The translations under genes and the position numbers were made by a program. Below the pieces are notes generated by a model. That model searched no databases, had not been told where the DNA came from, and saw only the letters and a list, made by a program, of their open reading frames with translations. This document shows, in pieces, positions 47,801-60,546 of a DNA stretch of 64,000 bases. Position 1 is the first letter of the stretch. Each line of letters begins with the position of its first letter. This DNA comes from Pleodorina starrii (taxonomy: Eukaryota > Chlorophyta > Chlorophyceae > Chlamydomonadales > Volvocaceae): positions 2,045,001 to 2,109,000 of the forward strand of contig BRXU01000015.1 in assembly GCA_030267565.1 (NCBI GenBank), given 5' to 3'.

Positions 47801-49849
47801 TCAGCGAAGCTCTACGCATTCTCGGGCCGCATGTCACTCGGCCGTCGGCAATGCGCAGGACGGCAAACAGCGATCATGCACTACCCTTGCCGTACACGTG
47901 TCGTATTAGTCGTGCCTATCGTACGTTTTTGCCGTTTCTGCCGTACCTGCCGTACCTACCGCAGGTGGGAGGCCCACATCTGGGTCAAGGGCCTGGGCAA
48001 GCAGGTGTATCTGGGGGGCTACTCGCAGGAGGAACACGCGGCCGAGGCGTACGACGTGGCGGCGCTCAAGACCAAAGGAACGGTGCGTCCCCCGGGGGTC
48101 TTCAGGTTTCTTGAGTGGGAGCGGTGCGCCCGGGTGTGACACCGCCGTCGGAAGACCGTAATGCGCAGTAATGGGCGGGCGGGGCTGCGTGGCATGGACG
48201 TCACTCCTGTGTGCGGTTTGGGGGCGGCTTCTACGCCATCGATACCAGGCAGATAGTCGTGAGAGCCACGTTTGTCACCGGCGCCCAAGGCCCAACCTTT
48301 CCCTCAGCTCCCTCCTGCATATCTCGCCCTCCTGGCCGCGTGCACTTGCGCCGACCTGCTCCGACCTGCTCAAACCCCAACCCCCCAAACCTTCTTCCCG
48401 CCAGAACATCAAGACCAACCATCCGATAGAGCGGTACGAGCACCTGCTGCCGTTCCTCGGGTCCATGAATTTGGACGAGATCATCATGTCCGTACGGCGC
48501 CAGAGCCAGGTGAGGTGGTGGGGCTGGGTTCATTCATTCGCGCCATTTCCGCCCTTTTCGTGAAAGCTCTCTTCGTTATCCGCTGTGCCGCAATCTGCTC
48601 CGCTGCGCTGTGCTGTGCCACACTGCGCTGCGCTGTGCTGTGCTGCGCTGCGCCATGCTGTGGCGGCCTGCTTTATCGTTTTCCGTGCTTAAATGTGCTG
48701 CCATGCCTTCTGACGTACATGCCTTTCTGGCTTCTATGCCATGCCGTGCCCTTTTGCGCCTTGTGGTCCGCACGCACGCACGCACACACGCAGGGCTTCA
48801 GCCGCGGCAGCTCTTCCTACCGCGGCGTGACGGCTCACCCGTCCGGCCGCTGGGAGTCGCGCATCGGCATTCCCGGACAGAAGCACATCTACCTGGGGCT
48901 GCACGAGCGGGAGATCGACGCTGCCGCGGCGTATGACAGGTCGCTGGTACGGCTGCGCGGCACCCAGGCCGCCACCAACATCTCCCTGTCGGCGTACCGC
49001 GCGGAGCTCGTCGAGAACCACATCTTCCAGATGGTACGGCATGTCGTACAACAATGTGCCGTCCTTTTGACATCACACACCGCGCACAAGGACGCTGTGG
49101 GATCGTCGTGAGCTGTGTGGACATTTGTGGGCTTTTAACACGTTGCCAGTTGCGTGTGTTCAAGAGTGTGAACGTATGCATCATAGCGAGCGAGCGAGCG
49201 AGCCCTTCCGCAACGAGCGAGCCCAACCCCCTTTCGAAAGAGGTCTGCGAGCGAAGGCAGCACTTCAGGAGGTCGGGGAACAGCGCACTGCGGCACGCGG
49301 GAGTCCAAACCCAACCCCACAGCACACGCTGTGCTGCTAACCTGCATCTGCCTTCAAAGACTGTCAGCGCATGGTTTTACATGATCGTACATGGCCGGGG
49401 GACAGCCATCACAACAGCCCGCACAAACAGCTACCCGGCCCGTCGTTTCAGCGTGTCGCCAGTATCATGCCCCCTCCCTCGCAATCCCGCATCATCCCCC
49501 GCAGGCGCACAAGGACCCGCGCCTGGCGCAAGTGGCTGCTCGCAAGGGCGCCGTGTTCGAGCAGTGGATCAAGGTGGGGTTCGCGATGGATCCAAAGATG
49601 GTGTCGCCAGCTATGCGCGCAGCGGGAGAGGCGGCCGCAGCGTGGGAGCTGGAGCGGCACAACGCAGCGGTGGGCAGTGGCGACACAGGCGTCCTGGCGG
49701 CGGCTGGTGGAGGCGACGGCGCTGCAGCTTTTGTGCCCAGCAACCTCGGCCCCATGGCGGCCGTCATGGCCACGGCCGCCGGGACAGTCATGGCGGCGGC
49801 AGACGTGGCGGCGCCGGTGGACGCGGCGGCGCCGGCGGCCGCTTACTGA
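44886..49849 (+). CDS. Double AP2-domain transcription factor (ANT/AP2-type) with giant low-complexity N-terminus
   Basis: Five exons: 44886-47671, 47965-48082, 48405-48509, 48794-49033, 49505-49849; phases and lengths sum to exactly 1197 codons plus stop. Domain 1 (about 915-990) runs [20 protein letters not shown], then [20 protein letters not shown]; it is cut by the introns after exons 1 and 2. The linker reads [13 protein letters not shown] and [13 protein letters not shown], as in plant double-AP2 proteins. Domain 2 (about 1009-1072) carries [35 protein letters not shown]. Both domains keep the YRG and RAYD-like elements, so DNA binding is expected, in the nucleus. Residues 1-900 are His, Pro, Gln, Gly and Ala runs, including a (Val-Asp)6 tract at 40-51 and a His/Pro tract near 117-140. 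Basic KGKGKPRR (about 808) may be a nuclear signal. ATG 44886 is the first in frame and opens the exon; the target genes are unknown. Confidence 0.92.
45003..45038 (+). repeat. GTCGAC/GTCGAT hexamer repeat encoding (Val-Asp)6
   Basis: Six tandem GTCGAY units inside AP2 exon 1, directly after a run of Thr codons. GTCGAC is itself a palindrome, so the tract can fold back. Confidence 0.95.
48599..48661. repeat. Degenerate GCTGT/GCTGC pentamer array in AP2 intron 3
   Basis: Pentanucleotide units of the type GCTGT or GCTGC in the intron between AP2 exons 3 and 4. Similar in unit to the TGTGC array at 12476. Confidence 0.8.
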
Positions 49850-52797
49850 AGCGGGGGCTCGTTTTTGGCCCAGGATTTGACATACGCGTATTGTTTGAAG
49901 ATAATAGGAGCGGAGCGAATGGACGGAGAGAATGGACGGGGAGAATGGAGGCCTGTCTTCCCGTGTCTGCAGGTGTTCCCGACAGGCCGACCAACCTTGC
50001 CTTGTGCTGAATCGGGTGGTGGCGCCTGCCTGCAGCACCCTCGAGACACGCGTGAGCTCTCTGCACCGGTCGGGGACGTGGCACCGGTTGGGGACGACGA
50101 GGTGCCGTCCAGCTCACTGCTGGTGGTGGTGCGGGTCGGTGTTGTTTGCTATTTGTGCGTCCACGGCGAGTGGATGTGAGGTGGTGCCGCTGGTGTGACG
50201 TGCACATGAGGGAGGGAGGCGGGGACAGATATCGCTGGATTCACCACTGGGTCGGGTGGTGATGGTGGACGAAGGGGGAGCCCTACCCAGCTGGGAATCC
50301 CTTGGACCCCTGGGCGGAATGGGAGGGCAAGGGAGGAGGGCAAGGAAGGGTGGCAAGGAAGGGTGGCATCGGATGGGGTTGATGTTTTCATATGGTAAAC
50401 GCGGCGGGTAATTACTGTATGGGCCGGTTTTTGGTGACGCCCGCTGACCGTTGTTGCTGGCAGGCTGTGGGCTTCCAGTGATGGGTGCTGGGGGCAGAAA
50501 GGGCCGCGCAGCTACACACGCAGTGTTGCCAATCAAGGAGTATTGTTTGAGGCTTGACGTGATTTCCTTGCGTCGTTCGGTATATTGAGGCTGGGAACAA
50601 GCACGCGGACCATGCGTGGGGGTCGGCGGATGGAGCTCACGTCGGCACGTGTCGTCGACGACATCGCTGGAGTTGACGGGTGAAGTCACGTCTGTGGTTG
50701 GATTGACTCATATAGGATAACAGGATCCGATCCGCTCGGATTCGGATCCGGGCATTGGGGTGAGGTGCGGCCCAGGCTTCGGGTGGCGGCCCGCGGGGCC
50801 TTCGTCACGCGAAGTGACCGATGCGGCCAGAGGGTGGGCAGGCGGCCAAAACGGCTCTTCGTCGTCGGTAATGGTGGTTGCGGCGGTTATGGCGGCGGTG
50901 GTGGTGGACGAAGCTGTAGTTGCTGTGTTGTTGCAGTTGTTGGGCTCCAGGCAGTCTCAAGGGTGCTGGTATATGGCGGCGATGGGTGTTATGGCGGAGG
51001 CGATGATGTGAATGGCGGTGTGAATGGTGGCGGTGTGTGAATGAAGGCGTGAATGGTCTTGGTGATGGGAGTGGTGGTGGTGATGGTGGTGGCAAAGGCG
51101 ATGGGCCCGGGGGTAATGTTTCTAACGTTTCTGTCGTGCGCTTGCACGCTCTGGGGGCGTGAGAGATTGCACACTGCAGCGCCCTCGTTTTGTGCAGCCG
51201 CACGTCCTGTCCCACACGGTGAGATGTGATGTGATCTGATCTGCCGACATTAGGGTAGGGAGGCGTATCTATTATTGTCTTAATGGCCAGTGTTCCTGTC
51301 CTAGGCTAGCTGGGGGGGCTGTCCATCCTTGGTAGGAACTGTGATGCAAAACAGCACCGGTGAAGTGGGGTGTGAAATACACATGCATTAATCCTTTTGG
51401 TGCTTTGTTACTTAGTGTTCATTCACAGGTGATGTGCGTCTTGATCCATCAGTTGGTGTCTGGCATAGCTGGGTGTGGTGGTCGAGGCGAACGGCGGCTT
51501 GGCCGCTCAACTCCTGAGCCGCTGGCAGTCGTGTGGCGTTGGCAAGTGCTACGGGCGGTATGTGCTGCCGCAGGTGGGATATGGCGGGACTTCCTGCACA
51601 CACTGCACACACATGTACTTTACACGTGTTCACAAACAGTTACACCATTATTTGTGTTGAATTTGCCTTGTACAAGCATGTAACCCTACGTCCTCCCTCG
51701 CGCTGACACCGTCGGGGTGTGCCCTCAGGCTACATGGCAAGGCGGGAGGGCGGTTTAGGCCCGTATTCCGCCCGCTTTTGCATGGGCCATCGACCCCAAC
51801 AGAGGGCCCGTCCCGCAGGAGGACAGCAGGGGGTGTCTCCAACCACCGTCAGTACGATAGCCGGCGGTTGGGCGGTGCGTGTGCCTTAGATCAATCGAAT
51901 ACGGTAAAGAGCTTTCCACGCAAATCATGGTCACGAAACGTCCCATATAACGCAACCGGTAAACCGTATCAGCCGAGTTGGGGGCGCACAGCCGAAACGC
52001 TCAATCGATCATACGGTAGCTGCGGTTTAGTTCGGTGCGTGTATCTCAAACACGCAAAAGGTCACAAGCCGATGGGGCTGCACATGTATCGATGTGGCGC
52101 CCCCATATCCGTTAATACGTACCTCCTGGTGCAGCAGCGCTTCCAGAGCTCCAAGAGCCGCAGCCCCACTCAGCTGAGGTCCGGCCGCCGACACTGGAGC
52201 GCAGACAACCCCTTCTCGTCGGACCAACTGTCGCATTTGTCATCGTCGCATCTGCCCGGCCTCGCACGCCTGGCCACCCCGGACTGCGCGCCCCTGAGGA
52301 GGGAGACACGCGCCCCGGCCCACTGCCCCGGCTGGAACACAGCTCCCCGGCGTCGCCACGCAAGTACAAACAATCCCTGCAATCTGGCCGTCACATTAAT
52401 TAACATACCCACGCAACAACTCGGTACATCCGCTTTCCCAACCTCCTCAGGTACACAATCCTGGCACGACAGCCCTTGCGGCCCCGACGGGCCCGACGGC
52501 TGTACTTGCTTCGGCAGCAGTTCGCTTCCCTCGGGAGACCGCATACTCACATTCAGCAATTCCCGCTCCAGAAGCCCACTTATCCACAATCTACACAGTC
52601 CATACCTCCGGTCAACTCGTCGCTCGTCGCTCGTCACGTCATCAGGCAGTGCTCATCGAGGCCCTGAACCTCCGCGTGTCACATCTGGGGTTTCCTCTGT
52701 TCTGTTCCTCTCCCGCTCTGCTGCTACCCACCCTCCCTTTCGGTCACGCGCACCCTCGCCGACGGCGAAGCAGCCGGCGGCGCCCCTACGCCCTCGC
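49850..52797. other. Convergent intergenic region, AP2 and NAPE-PLD 3' ends
   Basis: The flanking genes converge here, so both 3' UTRs should lie in it. TGTAA on the plus strand occurs at 51679, 1.8 kb after the AP2 stop, rather far. GGTGG/GGCGG-rich DNA at 50860-51110. A 371-codon plus-strand open frame (51778-52893) overlaps the last NAPE-PLD exon in antisense; no motif supports it as a gene. Confidence 0.45.
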
Positions 52798-55700
52798 CTA
52801 CGGCTCCTTAACGGGCAGGGTGTTGGGCGTATTCTGCAGCTTGCCGCCCCGCACCACCGCCTTCTCTCCGTGCTGCAAAGTCACAAAGGATGACGGCGGA
52901 AGGCCCTGCTCCCGAACCGCCGCCTGAAGCCTGTCGTACAAGCACGGCAACAGCAGCGGCCCAGGGAACAAATGGCAGCATTTTAGGGAGGGCGCCCAGC
53001 GAACTCGAAGGCGGCACCATTGAGAACTAAAAATTGAGAAAGAAAAATAAATTATCAAGTTGAGGATCTGATACGGCTCGCCCTGATGAACAGCGAGGGC
53101 AGCCAGCTGGAGGGAGCAAGCAGCCGTGTCCGTACGGATGTGTACGAACCTGGTGGGCGGCTCGTCCAACGGCTCGTCAGTTAGGCTCCACGTGGCCGTG
53201 TGGATGCCGATGCTGACGGCCGCTCGCACGTCCAACGCAACCTGCAGCCCCTCCTCCGAGTTGGTGTGCTGCGGTCGCATGAACCACCTGCAGTGCAGTG
53301 CAGTGCAGTTAAATTCACAGCAGTTCGACGCGGTGCGGTGGAGTGCGGCAAGGAGCCCTTCAAGCAGCCCACACGCGACACCCCACACGCCCACACGGCC
53401 GCCCAGCAGCGGCGGGGTTTCATCTGGGTGGGGTGGTGGGGCTGGGGGCGGTGGGGTGGTGGAGACGCTGGCGGCAAGCTGGTGGCAGACCCGCCCGACA
53501 CGCGCCCCTTCCACTCGTGGCCGTGTTCGAATCCCCCAACCCGCAGCCCCCCTGCCCCCTTCACCCACCTGGGCTCGTAGGCGCCGATGGGGATGGCCGC
53601 CAGATCAATGGGCCCCAGCCGCTCTCCGATCTCCTTAAACACGGAGCAGTAGCCAGTGTCTCCCACAAAGTAGAACCGGAGAGGGGCCACAGCCGCCGCC
53701 GCCGCCGCTGCCGCCGGGGCGCCGCCGGTGCCGCCTCCTGGCGTCCTAGGGGCGCCCTCCGCAGCAGCACAAGGATCAGACCACGCGGTGGCCGGACCTT
53801 GGAGCCCCGCACCGTTGCCGCCACCGTTACCGTTCCCACCGGCCTGTCCCGGCTGAGCTGCCGCCGCCGCCGCCACCGGTGCGGCGTCGGTGGGAGGTGA
53901 TGGCGGCGGCGGCGGCGCGGTCACCACGTATCCACCCCACAGCGTGCGGAAGCGGTCCAGAATGCCTGGCGTGCGTGTTGCAGACCGCATGGCGGGGCGC
54001 GCGCAGCAGGCGGTAGGGCACCATGGTTCATAAACTCGACAAGCGCCCCCGGGTGCGAGGCCCAGCAAAGGCATAAAAGATGGTACACATGTGGCCCCAC
54101 ACAGGCCTTGGAGGAGATGGGGAGATGCAGGCGGCTTTCGACGCGGTTGGCGGATGATTGCGGACTTGCGGTATCCAGCGCAGCAGCCGTGACAGCGTGC
54201 GCGGTCGCTCCTGGGACAAGCACTCGAGGAGTTGAGCTTTCCAGGGAAACTGACGCCGGACCAGAAAGAGGCACGTGACCGTCCCGGCCCACATGCATGT
54301 CCCGTCTTAGGCCCCGCCAAGCTGGTGCGATGGCGGGCAGTTCCGCAGCCAACTGACCGGCCAGGCGGGCCCATGCTGACTGGGTTCATGAGCTAATGAG
54401 CTGCGCTGCGGCTCGGGGGCCGCGATGGAAGGATGGAACTCGTGCACGCACACACGCACGCACGCACGCACGCACCTCTCGCGCTCCAGTGCTGCGCCGG
54501 CACCATCGTAATCGTCACGCTGGCCTCCCGAACACACGACCAGCCACCGAAGCGTCCACAAATTGTGGGGAGGAGGGCGTGGGCGGAGTACGGTAACGAG
54601 GGTGCGGTCTCGTGGGAAGGGGAAGTCAGCCCGATAGGCTATGGCTGAGCGTTGCAATGACGTTGGGGCGGCCATGAGGCGGGTTTGGGCGTTACAGGCG
54701 AACAATCAAGGCGGACCCCGCACAGGATTCGTGCCGTCGGCTCGTTGCCTGCAGGGCCGCCCTCGCGTGGGCGATGAGCGCTGAGCGATGAGCGAGAGGG
54801 CACTTGCGGCGGCGAGCACTGTGTTGGCACCACGCCACGTCACGTCACGCCTCCCCCAACCCTGCCTTCCCTCCAACCCCAACCCCGACCCCCAAACCGC
54901 AACCAGGACCGTATCCCAACGTCAACATCAACAACATCAGCATCACGGGTTCACGACGCCCACGCATCCGCGCGCGCACGTACCTCTTGCCGCTGGCTGC
55001 GTTCCTGTGCTCGACGCTCTGCCACCAGTCGAGCTCCACCAGGTTGGTGCGCACGCCCTCTCCCGCAAACCAGGGCCGCAGACCCAGCGGGACGTACCAC
55101 GTCAGCGCCTGGAGGGCCACGTGTCGCCAGTGGTTGGTTGGGGGCACCCGCGCAGGGAGCTTTGGCATGGATTTGGTTTTGGAATGAAGTGCGGCTTATT
55201 GAGGTTGCTCATTGATGGATTGCGCCGACTGCCAGGTTTGGGTTTGGGTCGTGTTAGGGATGGATTTGAATCCATCAAAGGTGTGAGGGCTGATGCCAGG
55301 ATCCGCGGCCGTAACCCACGTGGTGATACCGCGCCGTACGAGTAGCCGTTACACATACTCACGCCGCTAGCTTCAAACCGCGGGCAGGTCGCCTTCCAAA
55401 ACGCGAGCAGCTCATCGCTCTTGGCTTGCTTCTTCACCCTTCCACACACTCTGGCCTGCGGCTCCCGTCAGCCGACCACCGGCCCTGACCCGGCTCCGAA
55501 ACCTAGGCACACGCACGGCGGATGCAGTACCAAGGGCTGCTGCTCCGCACCCGCGGGCTGTCCGCCTCCCGGCTCATCGGGATTCCGGTTCCCGCCAAAC
55601 CGGCTCAGCTGGCGCTACCAGCTGGAGGGTTCTCCACGGCGCCAGAGTCCCCCCGCACCACGCCTCAGCCGTACCTTGCCGTACCGACGGTTGAGTGTCC

Positions 55701-57928
55701 GTACGGAATCCGTATCCAGGTGGTCGTAATGGTTGTGGGACAGCAGTACGAAGTCCAGGGGGGGCATCTGAGGCTCACAGCCCGTGAGTGCGGGAGGAAC
55801 GACCCGCTTGGGGCCTGCAAACTGTGGTCGGCCGAGCCAAGCAGGGGGTGGAGGAGCGAGGGAAGGAAGGAAGGAAGGGGACCGGAGCGGCGCAGGAGGG
55901 AGGGGAGAGCTTCAGGCGCAGGGTCACAGCTGCTAGACAGCTTCTACGCGGAAAGGAGCTCGAGGAGCCAGCGCCCCGGAGGGGTTGTGGATAGCGGATC
56001 GGCGGCGGGGCATAGGGAGGGGGACGGGGCTCTCTCCTGTCGAGCTTCCTTGCACCCACCCACTCAGCACTCAGCCACACACGTGTGCCCCATCCCGCCA
56101 GCGCTCCGACATACATCAGGCCCCCTGCCCCCGTGCCCCTCTGGCCCACCTGCCCAGCACCCAACCCCCGTCAGCCCCCTAACCTCTCCGTTCGCCAACT
56201 TCCACCAATGCGCCGTTCGACTCCCCACCGTGTCCGCTCGTTTCCGTCCCCACAGCTGGCAGCAGCCCGGCTTCGCCCAGCCCAGCTCGACCACCCTTCC
56301 CCTTCCCTTGCTCTCGCCCCGCCTGCCCCCACCCATCCACCCACCTGCACGGGCGCACACCGTTCACTGAAGACCGGATCGGTGATAAACGTCATGCCGC
56401 CCATCTGTACGGCACGATGGGGGCGGGAAGGCTGCCACAGTTAGGACAGGGAAGGAATCGTGAGCGTGACCGCGGTAGGGCCGGGTTCGTAGTCATGAAG
56501 AAGGCGTCGTGACAGCGTTGCGGCTGGAGAGGAGGCGGCGAGCGCAAGCGCGCCGGCTTCGCGCCGAACCCGGATGCCACTTTCAGGCCCCGCTCGCCCC
56601 TGACTTTGTGACCACGGCCGCTGCGGCCGATTACGGCATCGCCACTTACGAACGATCGCTGCACCTGACCTATTCACAGCAGGCGGGCTATGACTCCGGC
56701 AGGCGGAGTTAGCCCCTCGCAGTACGATTTACAGAGATCCTTTTATCTGCCGTACCTGTACGAGCACTGTGGCATGGCCGACCCACACAGCCTGCACGCC
56801 GTCCGCCGGGGGGTTCGCCAGAGCGGTCCAGTCTACCGGGTTGAGGGGGAAAGCGCGGCTGCGGGTGAGCAAGTGAGATGCGGGGGCGCGGCCGGGAGCT
56901 GACGGTTGGATGCCGGTGGGGGACGTGACCGGCCGGAGTGGGCCTGAGCGGCAGTGGGTGTGTGGGTGTGTGGGTTGCTGCCCTGTTGGGAGCTCGAGTC
57001 CAGCGAGGTTCGCGTGTGCACCGCGGGTCGGTAGGGTCCGGCACAGGATGGAGTGCGGCAGCTCAGGCTAAAGAGCTCCCCCATCCGTTAGCGCTTCAAG
57101 AGGCCGGGCAGATGTAGTTCAGGCAGACGTAGGCCGGGCAGATGTAGGCCGGGCAGATGTGGCGTCAGAGAGCTGAGCCTTAATTGTGAAGGGCGCAGGG
57201 GATGTAGACAGCGCGTAGTACGGAAGCCTCGCTTGGTGCAGCGGCGGGGAAACATAGCTCCAGAACCCGCCCCTGGCCTCGGCGAGCGGCAAGCCCACGG
57301 GCCCTCACGACTTGGTCCCGACTCCCACCCGCCCGCCCACCCCGCGGGCCGCGCGGGTCCCCGGGGTGCCCACCGGTAGTCCTCCACCGTGGGGCGCATG
57401 TTGCCAGCCAGGTATCCCTCTGTGGGAAGGCCCGACCTGCGCCTTTCCTTGTGCCATTTCCATACCTGTTTACGGGGCAAGGGGCGGGTACGAGTGCGGA
57501 TAAAACTTCAGGGGCGGGATTGCATTCCGGAGCACTCAGTGCGTGTGTTTTGGGGAGCGGCTTGCTGCCAACGTGAATGCTGGGCCGCTATAAGCCTCCC
57601 TCGCGCCTGTACCTGGCTTGCAACCTCCCAAACACATGCCTGCAGGTTGCAAAGTCTCGTGCCTAGCCTAACCGTGCTTGCAGTAGCACCCAAATGCAAC
57701 ACGCCATGCCCCCACGCATGCGCAGACGCTATGAGGCTCAGGACCCCGCGCACGGCGTCACATTGCACCTACATGCGTTAAAGAGCGCTCCTCATATGTG
57801 TCCCAAGGGTTTCTGAAGCGTGGGCCCAGCGCGCCAGGGCGTTCAATGTGGTGGGAAGGAACATTTGCGCTGGGCCGCTTCGCGTCTTCCAAGCTTGCAG
57901 ACACAGCGTCCGATTTCTCAGGTGTCAT
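52798..57928 (-). CDS. NAPE-PLD-type zinc phospholipase D (metallo-beta-lactamase fold)
   Basis: Ten exons (high to low): 57773-57928, 57374-57465, 56756-56858, 56341-56404, 55675-55814, 54984-55108, 54476-54519, 53569-53965, 53150-53287, 52798-52930; all phases agree and give 463 aa. The family hydrolyses N-acylphosphatidylethanolamine to N-acylethanolamine and phosphatidic acid. Landmarks: [53 protein letters not shown] (zinc ligands His165, His167, Asp169, His170), [21 protein letters not shown] (His237), [16 protein letters not shown] (Asp344), [16 protein letters not shown] (His403), [13 protein letters not shown]. All expected ligands are present. An Ala/Pro/Gly-rich insert of about 80 residues (257-337) separates WGGYVV from the GDTGYC strand and should form a surface loop. 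Start at 57928 is the ATG nearest the conserved core; an in-frame ATG at 58078 would add 50 residues with a basic, possibly targeting, N-terminus. Confidence 0.92.
54441..54475. repeat. CGCA tetranucleotide run at a NAPE-PLD splice donor
   Basis: CGCA/CACG run in intron 7, touching the donor of the 44-nt exon 54476-54519; on the minus strand the donor GTGCGT is the first repeat unit. Confidence 0.85.
55858..55878. repeat. GGAA/GGAAG microsatellite in NAPE-PLD intron 4
   Basis: Short run of GGAA units within the intron at 55815-56340. Confidence 0.8.
57105..57163. repeat. Tandem 18-bp-type repeat in NAPE-PLD intron 2
   Basis: About three copies of GGCCGGGCAGATGTA with one diverged copy between them, in the intron at 56859-57373. 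Confidence 0.85.
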
Positions 57929-59044
57929 AGATGCACAAAAGCGAAGATCACGCTGTAGGAACTCCCTGGTCAAAAGGTGCAAGCCGGGTCCATATAAATC
58001 AATCCAGTTCAGGGAATTGCTAAGAAATCGCCGTATTGTGCGTGTACAGCTGTATGTAAACAACAAGCGTCGTCTCATGTGAGGTGCTGCAATCCGTCAA
58101 TCAGCTTAAACGCATCAATCTTGTTCTATCTTGCGCCAATTTGGCTTGATCGGCTGTGTCGCTATACAGCGAGTGGGCGTGTTGTAATGCCATGTGAACT
58201 TCACTTATACCGTTCATGCACAAACGGTTGCTCATCGGATTGCTTACGACGACACGAGGACCGAATCAACTTTATTTCGCATTCTGGGTATCCGGCGCGG
58301 TACGCTGTGTATGTGGCGATGGGCTGCAATGTGTTTGGACGGTAACGATCACCCGCCAAGATAACGCATCAACCGCTTACCGAGCGCCAAGAGTGAGCGC
58401 TGCGTGCGGAACGAGCCCATTCCAAAGACTTACAAGAAAACACGTTGCAGAAACCCAAATTCGGCGAAAAAAAACCGGTCAGAAAAAATGGGTAGGGTAA
58501 GAAGTAATCAGGGATGGCCGATTTTGGCACGGAGTCGCACACCTGAAGAAAGAGAGAAAGTCGATCAAGGCGTAAGAATGTGTGTATATCCGAATCACGG
58601 AATCCTATATGACCTATGAGCTGGAATGCCTGCTTGCCCTGAGGGCCTAAACAACCCTAATCCTAACACAACGCGCGTACATTCCTAATTAGCCTGTGAG
58701 CTAGCTGTCTAGCTGATCACGCTGTTGTCCACGTTGTCAGCGGCCGTCATCGAGTCAGTGCAAAACCAGCCTTCGTCCGTCCTAGCGCCGAAGCTGCTTT
58801 GCGATGCACTTCAAGAGCGAACATTAACCTGCGAACACTAGCCCCCTGCACTCGTCCTCATCTCCTCCGTCTGTCTGCCCCCGTCACAAACACCTGCTGT
58901 CCTGTCACATACCCAGCGGTTGCGTATAAAGCTCCATAACACGAGGAACGACGGCACGCAGAAAAGCCGCCCATGATCCCAGCGCAACAACACGATTTGT
59001 AACCGTGCAAACAACGCGTTAAAACAAGAGACCGATCCCGCCGT
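57929..59044. other. Intergenic: NAPE-PLD promoter side and RING gene 3' side
   Basis: AT-richer than its surroundings. It should hold the NAPE-PLD promoter and the RING gene 3' UTR. TGTAA on the minus strand lies at 58430-58434. No gene seen. Confidence 0.5.
58430..58434 (-). promoter_or_regulatory. Putative TGTAA polyadenylation signal of the RING gene
   Basis: TGTAA on the minus strand 611 nt after the RING gene stop codon. Confidence 0.35.
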
Positions 59045-60546
59045 CTAGGAGAAGTAGAGGCCCTGAATGAGCTGCTGCAGCTGGGCCGGATCGGCGTACG
59101 GTCCCTGGGTTGAGGGCGACGCCAGGTCCACGGCCTGCAGCTCCGAGCACGCGTGCAGCAGGCCGCGGAACTGCTCCTGCTGCTGGATCTGCTGCTGCAG
59201 CTGCTGTTGGTACACGAGCGGCAGGGCCAGCCCCTCCATGCCGAACTTCTGCGCCGTGGCCAGGTAGGCGGCCTCAAGGTCCGTGTTGGCGCCTGGCAGC
59301 GTCATTGTGGGCCCGGTGAAGCCGGCCGCGGCAATGCTCGCCGCCATCTGCGGTGGCAGCGCTGGCTGCGGGCCGCACGACGGCAACGCGCCACCAGCAG
59401 AGAACGAGTTGGATCGGCCGCCGGGGCGCTGGAGGAAGCTCTGTTGCTGCGGTCCGCCCGGCTGCGAGGCGCGGCGCATGGAATTGCCCTGCTGCTGGAG
59501 GCCCTTGGGTGGGTTATACGCGCCGCCCATCATGCCGGCCGTCATGACGCCACCCGACGGCAGCTGCTGTGGCAAAGGCGGTCCCGAGAAAGACTGGTGC
59601 TTTGGAGCCGGCATGCCGCTCATGTGAGGCATGCCGGCGCCAGGGGCTCCACCATATCCTGAAGGGCCGCCGGGGGCCATGCCCGGCATGGCTGATGGCT
59701 GAAGCCACCAGAACATCTTGTTGACCTTGTTTGCGGCAGACTTGCCCTCCTCCTGACGCGTCTTGTGCGCAGCCACCTCCTCCTCGGGCAGCGAGGCAAG
59801 GAAAGCCTCGACGACACCATCCAGCGCGATGCACCGCATGGGAATCGCGCGCAGGGGAACCTGCGACCACACACAGCCAGCGCCAGGCCCGGTTAATGTA
59901 TGACACTTAACAACATATAGCTCACAATCAATCACCCGAGGACATTTGCTGCAGGGGAATGAAGTAACTGTTTGTATGCCCACGAGACGTTCGAGGTGCT
60001 AACGCCGCAGCCCAAGCGGTCAACGGGACGATGATGCAGCCTGCCGGAACCGCATCTAAGCACCAAGGAGGCTATCTCATGACCTCACACCTTGCATCCA
60101 TAACCAAGAACTTAAGACCATGTCACAAGTTATTCACCTGGCAGTTGGGGCAGGAGGGCTTATTGCCCAGCCAGTCGAAGAGGCAGCTGCCGCAGTACTG
60201 GTGACCGCACGACAGCACCAAGGAAGAGGCAATCAGGTTGTTACACAGAGCGCATGTCACATGCTGCTTGACGTCCTTGAGCGTGACAGCCGGCGTGCCC
60301 TCCGTATGGGCGCTGAACTGAGGCTCGATGCTGCGCGGCTCCTTTCCGACCAGGACAGCGGCAGGCCTCGAGGTGTCCTTGGACGAGGTGTCTTGCAGCT
60401 GCGCAGGGAGACAGCAAGGTTTACAGGGTCGGAGAAATAAAAACAACGTATGCGAATGCTAGTGAAGGTTTCCGAGGTTCAAAGACGTGGACAATCGCCT
60501 CGGGTCAACGGCAGGGGATAACCCGCAGCCGCGGCAGCATCTGACC
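59045..60546 (-). CDS. C3HC4 RING-finger protein, probable E3 ubiquitin ligase; 5' end uncertain
   Basis: Two secure exons on the minus strand: 60138-60398 and 59045-59860, both phase 0. The first carries VKQHVTCALCNNLIASS, LSCGHQYCGSCLFDWL and CPNC, a complete C3HC4 RING (CxxC, CxH, CxxC, CxxC), which binds two zincs and recruits E2 enzymes. The second continues VPLRAIPMRCIALDGVVEAF, the helix often found after RINGs of the CHFR/RNF8 kind, then KMFWWLQPSAMPGM and a long Gly/Met/Pro/Gln-rich tail with a Gln run (QQQLQQQIQQQ) and the end GLYFS. Upstream, an open stretch ending at a possible donor at 60546 (ACAEHYTLPDE) would splice in phase to 60398, but its own start is unknown. No FHA domain is visible, so membership of the CHFR/RNF8 group is only a guess. 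Substrates unknown. Confidence 0.75.

Noticed and set aside
45091..47837. Several long minus-strand and plus-strand frames over AP2 exon 1
   Set aside because: Shadows of triplet-repeat coding DNA; the AP2 frame has domains and correct splicing.
51778..52893. 371-codon plus-strand open frame
   Set aside because: It overlaps the last NAPE-PLD exon in antisense, has no motif, and long open frames are common in this base composition.
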